Positions 1 through 5,906 of a stretch of 6,048 nucleotides of DNA are shown in pieces. The notes below the pieces were generated by a model. It ran no database searches and was not told the origin of the DNA. It saw nothing but the letters and a program-made list of their open reading frames with translations. The stretch spans positions 1 to 6,048 of the forward strand of contig WFOZ01000751.1 in the NCBI GenBank assembly GCA_015487825.1. The letters run 5' to 3'. The DNA is from Planctomycetaceae bacterium. GTDB lineage: Bacteria; Planctomycetota; Planctomycetia; Planctomycetales; Planctomycetaceae. The position numbers and the translations under genes are program-made. Numbering within the stretch: position 1 is the first letter of the stretch; the number at the start of each line of letters is the position of its first letter.

Positions 1-334
1 AGATAATACGCACTATTCCCGCTCGGCGGATCAGATCGATCCCTTTTGTTTTGCGGTAAGCCGTAAACTGATAGGTCTTCCCTCCTTCAACGGGAAAGTT
101 TTTCTGCAAGTGTCCCATCAAACCTTCCCGGTCATCCGCTTCAATTACGAAAGCCCCCTTTTTTGTCAGGCCAGCTTCGGGCTCGAAAACAAGTTTCGGT
201 CGTAATTCTTCACGAGGTGTTGTCCATAGCCAGCCGCGAAAACTGCTTGCAATGAGTTCTTCTTTTGCCATTAATGGAGACTGCGTCAACAGAAGCAGTG
301 CGAAAACAAACAGAATGCTTTTTGCATTTTTCAT
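1..334 (-). CDS. Secreted protein, N-terminal part; probable planctomycete carbon-nitrogen hydrolase (partial)
   Basis: This is the first 111 or so codons of a gene that reads leftward and runs off the window edge. The start ATG (complement of 332-334) has a strong Shine-Dalgarno GGAGGT six bases upstream. Residues 1-23 form a classic signal peptide: MKNAK, then a hydrophobic core rich in Leu/Phe, then a likely cleavage after LMA (residue 23), so the product is exported. The mature part carries short motifs such as TPREELRP (about 39-46), EADDREGLMG (about 65-74) and FPVEGGK (about 80-86). From memory these resemble the N-terminal domain that precedes the nitrilase-type catalytic domain in planctomycete secreted carbon-nitrogen hydrolases. 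The catalytic Glu-Lys-Cys domain would lie outside the window, so the enzyme assignment is an inference. Signal peptide and reading frame are clear; the family name is moderately likely. Confidence 0.72.
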   Translation of the reverse strand, partial: MKNAKSILFVFALLLLTQSPLMAKEELIASSFRGWLWTTPREELRPKLVFEPEAGLTKKGAFVIEADDREGLMGHLQKNFPVEGGKTYQFTAYRKTKGIDLIRRAGIVRII

Positions 335-495
335 CAGAGGACCTCCAGGGACTTATGATCATTTCCGAATTTGGATATACTTTTACGTTCTGAGCATATT
401 GTAACAAATATAGTCTGAAAAGTTGAGTAGGGCTGGCTGTTGCAGTCCCTGCGACTGTTGGACAATTCAATTATTGAAGAAGATCTATTATCAAT
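335..495. promoter_or_regulatory. Divergent intergenic region with candidate promoters and a small dyad
   Basis: These 161 bases separate the leftward secreted-protein gene from the rightward propeller gene, so both promoters probably lie here. The middle is AT-rich. At 396-411 there is a dyad with ATATT and AATAT arms around a six-base centre, and inside it TTGTAACAA (399-407) is a palindrome around one central base. TATAGT (409-414) could be a -10 box for the rightward gene, but I find no good -35 match at the usual distance. The dyad could be an operator shared by both genes; this is inference from position and symmetry only. Confidence 0.3.
341..346 (-). promoter_or_regulatory. Shine-Dalgarno site of the leftward secreted-protein gene
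   Basis: On the minus strand the hexamer GGAGGT ends six bases before the ATG of the leftward gene. It is the strongest ribosome binding site in the window and fixes that start. The other genes here have only weak or badly spaced matches. Confidence 0.75.
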
Positions 496-2166
496 ATGAG
501 CGACAAAGATAACAAGTCCGACCCACTTGAAGCCAATAAAACTTCCGTGCAAATTAGCGAGCCTGTTTCCAGAAAAAACTGGTTTCGGGCCTGGGGAATT
601 CCTGTACTGCTTTTGATTTCGCTGGCAGGTTCTTTCTACTGGGTCCGCTATGTTTATGAAACAATCGCGGGGCAGAACTGGGTCAACATGCTGACCGTCA
701 TTATTGTTGGCTCTCAGGTGATTCTGTTGGTTTTGTGGTTTTGCTTCCTGTCGTATTTCGAAAGAAAAACTGTCTGGATGACGATGCTGGTTCTTTTCTT
801 AGGCGGTGCAGGATGGGCTTCTTCGATTCGAGATTTCAATTTTGATGGAGATATGAATCTTTATCTCTCTTACCGCTGGGAGTCCTTGCCGGAACCTCCG
901 CAGGAACTATTTACTTCTATTGATCAACAGGATGACGAAGCAGCCGAGTTTGCCATTTTGCCGGTTGATATGCCTGCTTATCGAGGGGCTCGCAGAGATG
1001 GAATTGTTGAAGGACCTGTTTTACGTACCGACTGGCAGCAGAATCCGCTTCTGGAATTATGGCGAACTCCTGTTGGTGCAGGTTATGCCTCGATGTCTGT
1101 TGTGGGCGACTCTCTGTTGACGATCGAACAACGCGAACAGAACGAAGCGATTACCTGTTACGATACCCGCAACGGAAAACTGCGTTGGATCCATCAATAT
1201 CCTGCCCGGTTTTTCGAAGCGATGGGAGGCCTGGGGCCGCGAACCACACCAACCGTTTCACAGGAGGTTGTCGTTTCGATGGGGGCTGCAGGAGATGTTA
1301 CCTGCCTCGATTTCAAAACAGGAAAACTGATCTGGGCCAGAAATCTGTTACGGGAATTGAAAATCCCCAATGTCGTTTGGGGAATGTCTTCCAGTCCGCT
1401 TATCTACGGCAATACTGTCTGTGTCAACCCGGGTGGCCCCAAGGGGAACGGATTGATGGGGCTGAATCTGAAAGATGGCAGCACCTTGTGGAAAGGCGCG
1501 GGAGTGGAGCAGTTTGATGATGCAGAAAATAAAGAAAATTTCTGTGGATATTCTTCACCAATGATTCGAGAAATTGATGGCGTGAAGCAGATTGTCATTT
1601 TTGATGGGCATGGTTTAAGCGGACACGATTTAACCAGCGGCAAACAACTTTGGCATCATAAGTACATCAACGGGGCCAGGGTGAATTGCGCCCAACCGAT
1701 TGTTCTTGAAAACCAGAAAAATGTTTTCATCTCATCAAGTTATTCCATGGGAAGTGCTTTGCTGAACATCGAACAAACCGAAGGAAACATTTGGAAGGTG
1801 AGTGAAGTTTGGCACGATGTCAAAATCATGCGGACAAAATTTTCATCGCCCGTTTATTATCAAGGATATGTTTATGGATTGGACGAAGGTATTTTAATGT
1901 GCATCGATCCCAAAACTGGCAAAAAACAGTGGAAAAAAGGACGTTACGGACATGGACAGGTTTTGCTAACACACGATCAACTGCTCATCATCGCAGAAGA
2001 TGGCGATCTGGCAATCGTCAAAGCAGATCCTGCAAAGTTTCAGGAACTGGCCAGACAAAAAGTTTTACCTCGGACATCTCGCGTCTGGAATCCACATACT
2101 CTGGTTGAGGGTATTGTTTATGTGCGGGACCACCTGGAAATGGCTGCATTCAGTTTACGGTTTTAG
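496..2166 (+). CDS. Membrane-anchored PQQ-like/BamB-like beta-propeller protein
   Basis: The 556-residue product starts with a charged cytoplasmic tail (1-30), followed by three hydrophobic segments that look like membrane helices (about 34-54, 63-88 and 92-108). The rest is a large domain expected to face the periplasm. That domain repeats a PQQ/BamB-type blade pattern, aspartate or asparagine then x-x-x-G-K/S then two residues then Trp: DTRNGKLRW (223-231), DFKTGKLIW (272-280), NLKDGSTLW (324-332), DLTSGKQLW (378-386) and DPKTGKKQW (471-479). More divergent units precede and follow, so seven or eight blades are likely. The family includes BamB, an outer-membrane assembly scaffold, and quinoprotein dehydrogenases. 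I see no dehydrogenase signature, so a scaffold or binding role is more likely than an enzyme. The start is well fixed: an in-frame stop lies at 475-477 and this is the first ATG after it. The nearest purine-rich stretch (476-483) is too far upstream to be a good ribosome site. Confidence 0.92.
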   Translation: MSDKDNKSDPLEANKTSVQISEPVSRKNWFRAWGIPVLLLISLAGSFYWVRYVYETIAGQNWVNMLTVIIVGSQVILLVLWFCFLSYFERKTVWMTMLVLFLGGAGWASSIRDFNFDGDMNLYLSYRWESLPEPPQELFTSIDQQDDEAAEFAILPVDMPAYRGARRDGIVEGPVLRTDWQQNPLLELWRTPVGAGYASMSVVGDSLLTIEQREQNEAITCYDTRNGKLRWIHQYPARFFEAMGGLGPRTTPTVSQEVVVSMGAAGDVTCLDFKTGKLIWARNLLRELKIPNVVWGMSSSPLIYGNTVCVNPGGPKGNGLMGLNLKDGSTLWKGAGVEQFDDAENKENFCGYSSPMIREIDGVKQIVIFDGHGLSGHDLTSGKQLWHHKYINGARVNCAQPIVLENQKNVFISSSYSMGSALLNIEQTEGNIWKVSEVWHDVKIMRTKFSSPVYYQGYVYGLDEGILMCIDPKTGKKQWKKGRYGHGQVLLTHDQLLIIAEDGDLAIVKADPAKFQELARQKVLPRTSRVWNPHTLVEGIVYVRDHLEMAAFSLRF

Positions 2167-2295
2167 CTCCACGGTTTCCGATTCATGCGTATATTGTCCC
2201 GGCACAGCTTCGCCTCAAACTTCATTTCAAACTGTAGGTGTGATGGAACAAGGAGCTATTCGTAAATTTTTACCGTTAGTAATACAGAGCCATTG

Positions 2296-2309
2296 CACAC
2301 AATTTTGTG
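2296..2309. promoter_or_regulatory. Imperfect palindrome upstream of yjbQ, possible operator
   Basis: The sequence CACACAATTTTGTG pairs with its own reverse complement at 12 of 14 positions (CACA, AATT, TGTG; one mismatched pair). It lies about 80 bases before the yjbQ start, in the 223-base gap that otherwise shows no gene and no clear terminator for the propeller gene. Size and position would suit a dimeric repressor site, but a chance match in AT-rich DNA is possible. Confidence 0.2.
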
Positions 2310-2389
2310 AGTTTGTTGCGTGACTTTTTTCAATTTGGCTCGAAAACCAGATTTACAGACAACCCCCTGCTTCTGCAAGGTATCATACG

Positions 2390-2812
2390 ATGAAGACACT
2401 TACCAAAGAACTCTGGATGGAAATATCTCAACGTCGCGCTATTGTCTCCATTCACGATGAGGTTGAACGGCTCGTTGCGCAAAGCCAGGTGACAGATGGA
2501 ATTATATTAATAAACGCGATGCACATTACTGCTTCGGTGTTTATTAATGATGATGAACCGGGCCTGCATCGTGATTACGATAAATGGCTGGAAGAACTGG
2601 CTCCATTTGATCCTTCCCCCGAGCGTTACCACCATAATCGAACGGGAGAAGATAATGCCGATGCCCATCATAAAAGACAGATAATGGGCCGTGAAGTCGT
2701 TGTTGCCATTACCGATGGAAAGCTACACCTTGGCCCCTGGGAGCACATCTTTTATTACGAATTTGATGGTCGCAGGCGGAAACGGATTCTGGTGAAGATT
2801 ATCGGGGAGTAG
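2390..2812 (+). CDS. yjbQ: YjbQ/UPF0047 family protein (secondary thiamine-phosphate synthase type)
   Basis: The 140-residue protein matches the whole length of the YjbQ/UPF0047 family. Visible hallmarks in order are [11 protein letters not shown] (44-54), where related proteins have H-T-(S/T)-A and I-N, HHN at 81-83, NADAHH (89-94), and [14 protein letters not shown] (114-127) followed by a basic run and VKIIGE at the end. The conserved histidines (H45, H81/H82, H93) probably build the metal and phosphate site in the trimer. E. coli YjbQ has been reported to have weak thiamine-phosphate synthase activity, but the real cellular role of the family is unsettled. No thiamine gene is visible nearby. 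The start is supported by the match at the N-terminus; AAGG at 2377-2380 is a weak ribosome site nine bases upstream. The protein is cytoplasmic, with no signal peptide or membrane segment. Confidence 0.94.
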   Translation: MKTLTKELWMEISQRRAIVSIHDEVERLVAQSQVTDGIILINAMHITASVFINDDEPGLHRDYDKWLEELAPFDPSPERYHHNRTGEDNADAHHKRQIMGREVVVAITDGKLHLGPWEHIFYYEFDGRRRKRILVKIIGE

Positions 2813-2926
2813 ATGCTCGAAAGGTGTTATATGGAAGGGGGATCAATAGTGACATCTTGCCGGAAAACGTAGTGAAAGCCCCATTTATCAGGGAATACAC
2901 GTTGTTGATTAGGCAGCTTTAATCTG

Positions 2927-2958
2927 ATTGTTCCTCTTCGGGAAAAATTTGCTTTTTT
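2927..2958 (+). terminator. Weak intrinsic terminator candidate after yjbQ
   Basis: The arms TTCCT (2931-2935) and GGGAA (2940-2944) form a five-pair stem, including one T-G wobble, with a CTTC loop. After one mismatch it extends by ATT (2927-2929) against AAT (2946-2948). A run of six T follows at 2953-2958, four bases beyond the extended stem. The stem is short and AT-rich at its base and lies 115 bases beyond the yjbQ stop, so this is only a candidate. Confidence 0.3.
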
Positions 2959-3135
2959 ACATGCACAGCTTCTCTAATTATCCATCTGTAGCGACTGGGT
3001 AATCTGTGCGTGATGTGCGGTGAGGTTTCAAGAGGTCGGGAGCGTCGTGCCGATTCTGGGTAACAGGATATGTTGGAACGCAAACAGCCCACCTGAGGGA
3101 TCAGACGGCGCGATTCCTGCCTGAAACTTCGAGCA

Positions 3136-3187
3136 TCCTGCCTTTTTATTAATCTCTATTAAAGAGTGCCAATAAAACAGTGCAGGA
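3136..3187 (+). other. Three-tier hairpin candidate upstream of the HtrA gene
   Basis: Three nested perfect stems share one axis: TCCTGC (3136-3141) with GCAGGA (3182-3187), TTTTATT (3144-3150) with AATAAAA (3171-3177), and CTCT (3154-3157) with AGAG (3163-3166) closing a five-base loop. The internal loops are small (2 by 4 and 3 by 4 bases). Seventeen nested pairs are more than expected from a random 52-base stretch. It ends 79 bases before the protease start and could be a structured 5' leader, or an AT-rich promoter with dyad symmetry. Confidence 0.35.
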
Positions 3188-3203
3188 AATGTTGAGGCAC
3201 CTG

Positions 3204-3230
3204 TGAGAACGGTAGGGAAACCGCCTCTCG
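3204..3230 (+). other. Second hairpin candidate in the HtrA leader
   Basis: TGAGA (3204-3208) can pair with TCTCG (3226-3230, one wobble) and CGGT (3210-3213) with ACCG (3220-3223), closing the loop AGGGAA. The internal loop is one base against two. It lies 36 bases before the protease ATG. Alternatively GAGGC (3194-3198) can pair with GCCTC (3223-3227). Confidence 0.25.
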
Positions 3231-3266
3231 ATTCCGACAAAAACGCACCACAGACAGAATCTGCAG

Positions 3267-4634
3267 ATGAATAAAACCATTCTCGCAATTGGGCTGGTCA
3301 CATTGTCTCTTTTCCAGGGGATTGTGTCGACAGACGCCTACGCATCGTCTCTGAGGAATACGCCGCTCGTCCAGGCTGTGCAGCGGGCAAAGCGAGCTGT
3401 TGTCAATATTCATACAGAAAAGACAGCTGACAGTACCAATTCGGTATTTGGGGCGACAAAACGCGGCAAAATTAACGGCATGGGGACCGGCATCGTTATC
3501 GATGAACGGGGCTATGTTGTTACCAACAATCATGTGATTGCAGGAGTCGATTCCCTGGAAGTCTCTCTGGTTGATGGTGGTCGCTATCCCGCTCATGTGA
3601 TTGCATTTGATCGTAAGCACGATCTGGCGATTATCAAAGTTGATGGTAATGCTGCCCTGGAAGTGATGCAGATTGGGACTTCTTCAGACATTAAGCTTGG
3701 CGAGACTGTTATTGCAGTTGGCAATGCGTTTGGTTATGTGCATACAGTTACTTCAGGAATTGTCAGTTCGCTTTCTCGCGACGTAGAAGTCAATGAAGAG
3801 CAACAGTACAAGAATCTTATCCAGACTGATGCAAGTATCAATCCCGGAAACAGCGGCGGCCCACTTCTTAACCTCGATGGTGAAGTCATCGGGATCAATG
3901 TTGCGATTCGGGCGGGTGCCCAGCGCATCGGGTTTGCTATTCCGATCGATGATGCACGTATTCTGATTTCCCGTTTAATCAGCATTGAAGTTTTAGAACA
4001 TAATTATCATGGGTTGAGAACGCATGATAAGAAGAATGCGGAATTACGAGAACTGATTGTTGATCATGTTGCCAAAGGAAGCCCGGCTGAACAGGCTGGC
4101 TTCGAACAGGGGGACGTCATTGTTCGTGTCGGCATGGTTGATATTCTCGATGGTGTCGACCTGGAACGTTCGTTGCTGGGACGCAGTAAAACAGATGGCA
4201 TCTCCTGCGTTGTCAAGCGGGATGGTAACGAAGAAGAACTTACCCTTTCCCTGGTTAAAACTACCGATATAAAAAATGTCGCAGGAGTAGAGCTGCCTTC
4301 GCAAACGAATTCGGCAGGCAGTGGTGAGAATACGGCATGGAATGTTCTGGGAATGAAACTGGAAAAACTTCCAGAGTCTCAAAGGAATCGTGTCGGCTCC
4401 CGATACCGGGGCGGGATGGTTGTTACTGAGGTTCGTCCAAACAGCCCTGCTTCGAAAAGTGGGATTAAGCGTGCAGACATTCTGGTCGGCCTGCATGTCT
4501 GGGAAACGGTCAACGAAGAAAACATCACCTATGTGCTTGACCATCCGCAACGCAGTACCTTCAGCCCCGTAAAATTCTTCATTCTTCGCAAAGGCGAAAC
4601 ACTTTACGGGCACCTCAAAATACAGGCCCCTTAA
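3267..4634 (+). CDS. HtrA/DegP-family exported serine protease with two PDZ domains
   Basis: The 455-residue product begins with a signal peptide (hydrophobic core about 5-20, likely cleavage after AYA at residue 26), so it acts in the periplasm. The trypsin-like domain spans about 33-240. All three catalytic residues are in canonical settings: H89 in TNNHV, D119 in HDLAII, S196 in GNSGGP. The oxyanion-hole segment TDASINPGNSGG is intact, so it should be active. A first PDZ domain covers about 245-330, with the typical GSPAEQAGF and GDVI elements at 271-285. A linker rich in Ser, Gly, Thr and Asn follows (about 340-357). A second PDZ domain spans about 358-453, with NSPASKSGIKRADILVG at 392-408. 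Length and order fit DegP/DegQ-type proteins, which degrade misfolded envelope proteins. The closest in-frame stop upstream is at 3213-3215; no good Shine-Dalgarno precedes the ATG, and the signal peptide justifies this start. It cannot be assigned to degP, degQ or degS from sequence alone, though two PDZ domains and a cleavable signal argue against DegS. Confidence 0.95.
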   Translation: MNKTILAIGLVTLSLFQGIVSTDAYASSLRNTPLVQAVQRAKRAVVNIHTEKTADSTNSVFGATKRGKINGMGTGIVIDERGYVVTNNHVIAGVDSLEVSLVDGGRYPAHVIAFDRKHDLAIIKVDGNAALEVMQIGTSSDIKLGETVIAVGNAFGYVHTVTSGIVSSLSRDVEVNEEQQYKNLIQTDASINPGNSGGPLLNLDGEVIGINVAIRAGAQRIGFAIPIDDARILISRLISIEVLEHNYHGLRTHDKKNAELRELIVDHVAKGSPAEQAGFEQGDVIVRVGMVDILDGVDLERSLLGRSKTDGISCVVKRDGNEEELTLSLVKTTDIKNVAGVELPSQTNSAGSGENTAWNVLGMKLEKLPESQRNRVGSRYRGGMVVTEVRPNSPASKSGIKRADILVGLHVWETVNEENITYVLDHPQRSTFSPVKFFILRKGETLYGHLKIQAP

Positions 4635-4638
4635 TTGC

Positions 4639-4677
4639 CTGTCGGTTTCGGTTCATCGAGTGAGATTTACCGGACAG
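4639..4677 (+). other. Hairpin candidate just after the HtrA stop
   Basis: CTGTCGGT (4639-4646) can pair with ACC plus GACAG (4669-4671 and 4673-4677), leaving one bulged G and a 22-base loop. It begins four bases after the stop codon. No T run follows, so it is not a standard intrinsic terminator; it could protect the 3' end of the transcript or be chance. Confidence 0.2.
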
Positions 4678-4784
4678 CGCCACACTGAGGTTGAATACTG
4701 GTTGCCATGCTCACATCGCAACGCAGGGGCAGCTTGTTCTGATTGGCGCACTATCCTGCAAAACGCGAATTCAGATATGCCCGA

Positions 4785-4790
4785 TATAAT
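4785..4790 (+). promoter_or_regulatory. Candidate -10 box for the TIM-barrel gene
   Basis: The hexamer is a perfect TATAAT in the gap before the TIM-barrel gene. There is no good -35 match 16 to 18 bases upstream and no extended -10 TG. If it is used, transcription would start near 4797 and the transcript would carry about 150 bases of leader including all the inverted repeats described next. Confidence 0.3.
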
Positions 4791-4810
4791 CTGTTCAAAC
4801 TATACGATTA

Positions 4811-4829
4811 TTGAGAAACTGTTTTTCAA
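4811..4829 (+). other. Tight hairpin in the TIM-barrel leader
   Basis: TTGAGAAA (4811-4818) pairs with TTTTTCAA (4822-4829) over eight consecutive positions, including one G-T wobble, with the three-base loop CTG. On its own it is AT-rich and weak. Confidence 0.3.
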
Positions 4830-4853
4830 TTTCCTGCAAGACGGGCTTCAATC

Positions 4854-4907
4854 TTCAGCAAAACAGAATACAATACCTGTTTCATTCAGCACTCTGTTTT
4901 GCTGAAT
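4854..4907 (+). repeat. 14-base perfect inverted repeat with an alternative fold
   Basis: TTCAGCAAAACAGA (4854-4867) is exactly complementary to TCTGTTTTGCTGAA (4893-4906), separated by 25 bases. The spacer itself repeats pieces of the arms: CTGTTT at 4877-4882 and TTCAGCA at 4885-4891. The segment can therefore fold in a second way, as AAACAG (4861-4866) with CTGTTT (4877-4882), loop ten, plus ATTCAGCA (4884-4891) with TGCTGAAT (4900-4907), loop eight. The two folds use the same bases and exclude each other. No T run follows, so it is not a plain intrinsic terminator. It ends 38 bases before the TIM-barrel start, suggesting a leader switch, an attenuator acting on translation, a processing site or a protein-binding dyad. 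Confidence 0.6.
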
Positions 4908-4945
4908 ACTCTACATGTGGTAGACAGGGAAGTTGAGCTGCTCTC

Positions 4946-5644
4946 ATGCTGAAAATTGCAACCAAGTTTGTGCCTGAGTCGCCGGATTTTCTACGCGCCT
5001 GGCAAGCCGGATTCCGCTATGCTGAGTTCTGGCTCAGTGCGAATTTACTGGAAAATGCCGAGCGAATCATCAAAATCGCACGGGAATATCCTTGTGAATA
5101 TGTTCCGCATTTTCCAAACAAAAAAAACGATGAGCAATCCGTCAAGCAGGCAGTCAAACTGTACCGCGAGTTGAAGTGTCAGGCGATCGTGATTCATCAG
5201 CCGATGTTTGATGCCTGGGAAGAAGAGTTCATTTCCCGCGAGCCGAATATTCGACTCGCAGTCGAAAACCATCAATTGAATGAAAAAGAATTCTGGGCCT
5301 GGGCAGAAAAAAATCCCGGGTTGAATCTTGATGTCGAACATCTCTGGAAATTTACGTTGCAGGATGCCCCGCTGGAGCGACTGTTGAAAATGCTCGATAA
5401 GTTTCTTGGGCGTTACGCCGACAAACTTTACCATGTGCACCTGCCTGGTTATGTCCCCGGAGAAGAAGAGCACCGACCAATGTATTGCAACCGCGAATTC
5501 GTATTCGGTGTCTGGGAGTTGCTCGAAAAAGCCGATTATCGAGGCCTGATCGTCAGCGAAGTCAACGCAGAATTTCAAACCGACCAGGACCTGCGTATGG
5601 ATGCATTACTGTTTGAACGCTGGTGGTTAACACAACAAAATTAA
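4946..5644 (+). CDS. Xylose-isomerase-like TIM-barrel protein (sugar phosphate isomerase/epimerase superfamily)
   Basis: The 232-residue protein shows eight hydrophobic strands in the order of a TIM barrel: KIATKF (3-8), YAEFWLS (25-31), YVPHFP (52-57), AIVIHQP (80-86), RLAVENH (103-109), LNLDVEH (126-132), YHVHLPG (162-168) and LIVSEVN (201-207). E107, D129, H165 (or H163) and E205 sit at strand ends, where the superfamily binds a divalent metal with a Glu-Asp-His-Glu set, so it is probably a functional metal enzyme. The superfamily covers sugar isomerases, epimerases, inosose dehydratases and endonuclease IV; substrate cannot be read from the sequence. It is shorter than many relatives (often 260-290) because the loops are short, not because a strand is missing. 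It has no signal peptide and is cytoplasmic. An in-frame stop at 4934-4936 fixes the start at this ATG or later; the ribosome site is poor (AGGGA ends 15 bases upstream). It stands alone behind a structured leader. Confidence 0.88.
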   Translation: MLKIATKFVPESPDFLRAWQAGFRYAEFWLSANLLENAERIIKIAREYPCEYVPHFPNKKNDEQSVKQAVKLYRELKCQAIVIHQPMFDAWEEEFISREPNIRLAVENHQLNEKEFWAWAEKNPGLNLDVEHLWKFTLQDAPLERLLKMLDKFLGRYADKLYHVHLPGYVPGEEEHRPMYCNREFVFGVWELLEKADYRGLIVSEVNAEFQTDQDLRMDALLFERWWLTQQN

Positions 5645-5672
5645 AAGAAGTTCATTAGAAGCGGAGTCTGCC

Positions 5673-5687
5673 TTAATGGACCATTAA
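5673..5687. repeat. 15-base perfect palindrome after the TIM-barrel gene
   Basis: TTAATGGACCATTAA has seven-base arms that are exact reverse complements around one central base. It begins 29 bases after the TIM-barrel stop. As RNA it would give at most a six-pair stem with a three-base loop and no T run after it, so a DNA-binding site is at least as likely as a terminator. Confidence 0.35.
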
Positions 5688-5693
5688 TCAGTT

Positions 5694-5906
5694 TCAGTCT
5701 GTTGCTAAAAGGCTAATCGCTTCCGGGATCCAGCCACTGTTCCAGTGATGTTTTCGTTTTGGGCCATTTCGGTAAATACAGCTGATGTCATGTTTTTTGA
5801 CCAGTTTGTAAAACTGCAGATGATGCTGTTGAAAATTGCCGTAGCCAGTCAGGATCAAGCGATTGGTATCGACAAATTTCGTGCGGTTTTGTTTCAGTAC
5901 TGCACT
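5694..5906 (-). pseudogene. Minus-strand open frame without a start, possible gene remnant
   Basis: Reading leftward from a stop at 5907-5909 to a TGA at 5694-5696 there are 70 sense codons without any ATG. The translation looks protein-like (LILTGYGNF, then HHLQFYKLVKKH, then YRNGPKRKHHW and GWIPEAISLL). I compared it from memory with two families. The C-terminal region of bacterial retroelement/group II intron reverse transcriptases shares the GN, FY and KR...W spacing. The end of esterase-type alpha/beta hydrolases shares an LTGYG-like strand and a final HxW...PEA stretch. Neither match is strong enough to assign. If it is coding at all, it is a 3' fragment that has lost its start. No intron domain V-like element is seen on its downstream side. 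Confidence 0.2.

Larger units (their letters stand above)
2813..3266. other. 454-base intergenic region between yjbQ and the HtrA gene
   Basis: No convincing gene is present on either strand. It holds a weak terminator candidate near its left third and two hairpin-forming segments in the last 130 bases before the protease start. A 19-codon frame begins directly after the yjbQ stop (2813-2872) but has no family resemblance. I looked for tRNA, tmRNA, RNase P and SRP RNA signatures and saw none. An unrecognised small RNA cannot be excluded. Confidence 0.5.
4635..4945. other. 311-base intergenic region and putative leader of the TIM-barrel gene
   Basis: No gene is supported here. An 81-codon frame starting at 4660 shows no recognisable domain and its second half runs through the inverted repeats. 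The second half of the region is AT-rich and holds a TATAAT hexamer, a short tight hairpin and a 14-base perfect inverted repeat, arranged as if they formed a roughly 150-base structured leader for the downstream gene. Confidence 0.45.

Noticed and set aside
2813..2872. 19-codon frame starting directly after the yjbQ stop, preceded by GGGGAG
   Set aside because: The purine run lies within the conserved yjbQ C-terminus and is only three bases from the ATG. The peptide has no features, so chance is the simplest explanation.
3194..3260. Riboswitch-like stretch with GGGAA and nearby stems before the HtrA gene
   Set aside because: I compared it by eye with cobalamin and fluoride riboswitch cores and found no matching conserved blocks, so only generic hairpins are reported.
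3028..3288. 86-codon minus-strand frame upstream of the HtrA gene
   Set aside because: It runs into the protease start and through the hairpin segments, has no ribosome site and no recognisable motif.
4044..4613. 189-codon minus-strand frame inside the HtrA gene
   Set aside because: It is fully covered by the protease coding region, whose frame carries clear PDZ domains; the opposite frame shows no family features.
4660..4905. 81-codon plus-strand frame between the HtrA and TIM-barrel genes
   Set aside because: It lacks a ribosome site and a recognisable domain, and its end is formed by the inverted-repeat segment, which is better explained as RNA or DNA structure.
5045..5578. 177-codon minus-strand frame inside the TIM-barrel gene
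   Set aside because: The plus-strand frame has all eight barrel strands and metal ligands, so the opposite frame is a shadow.
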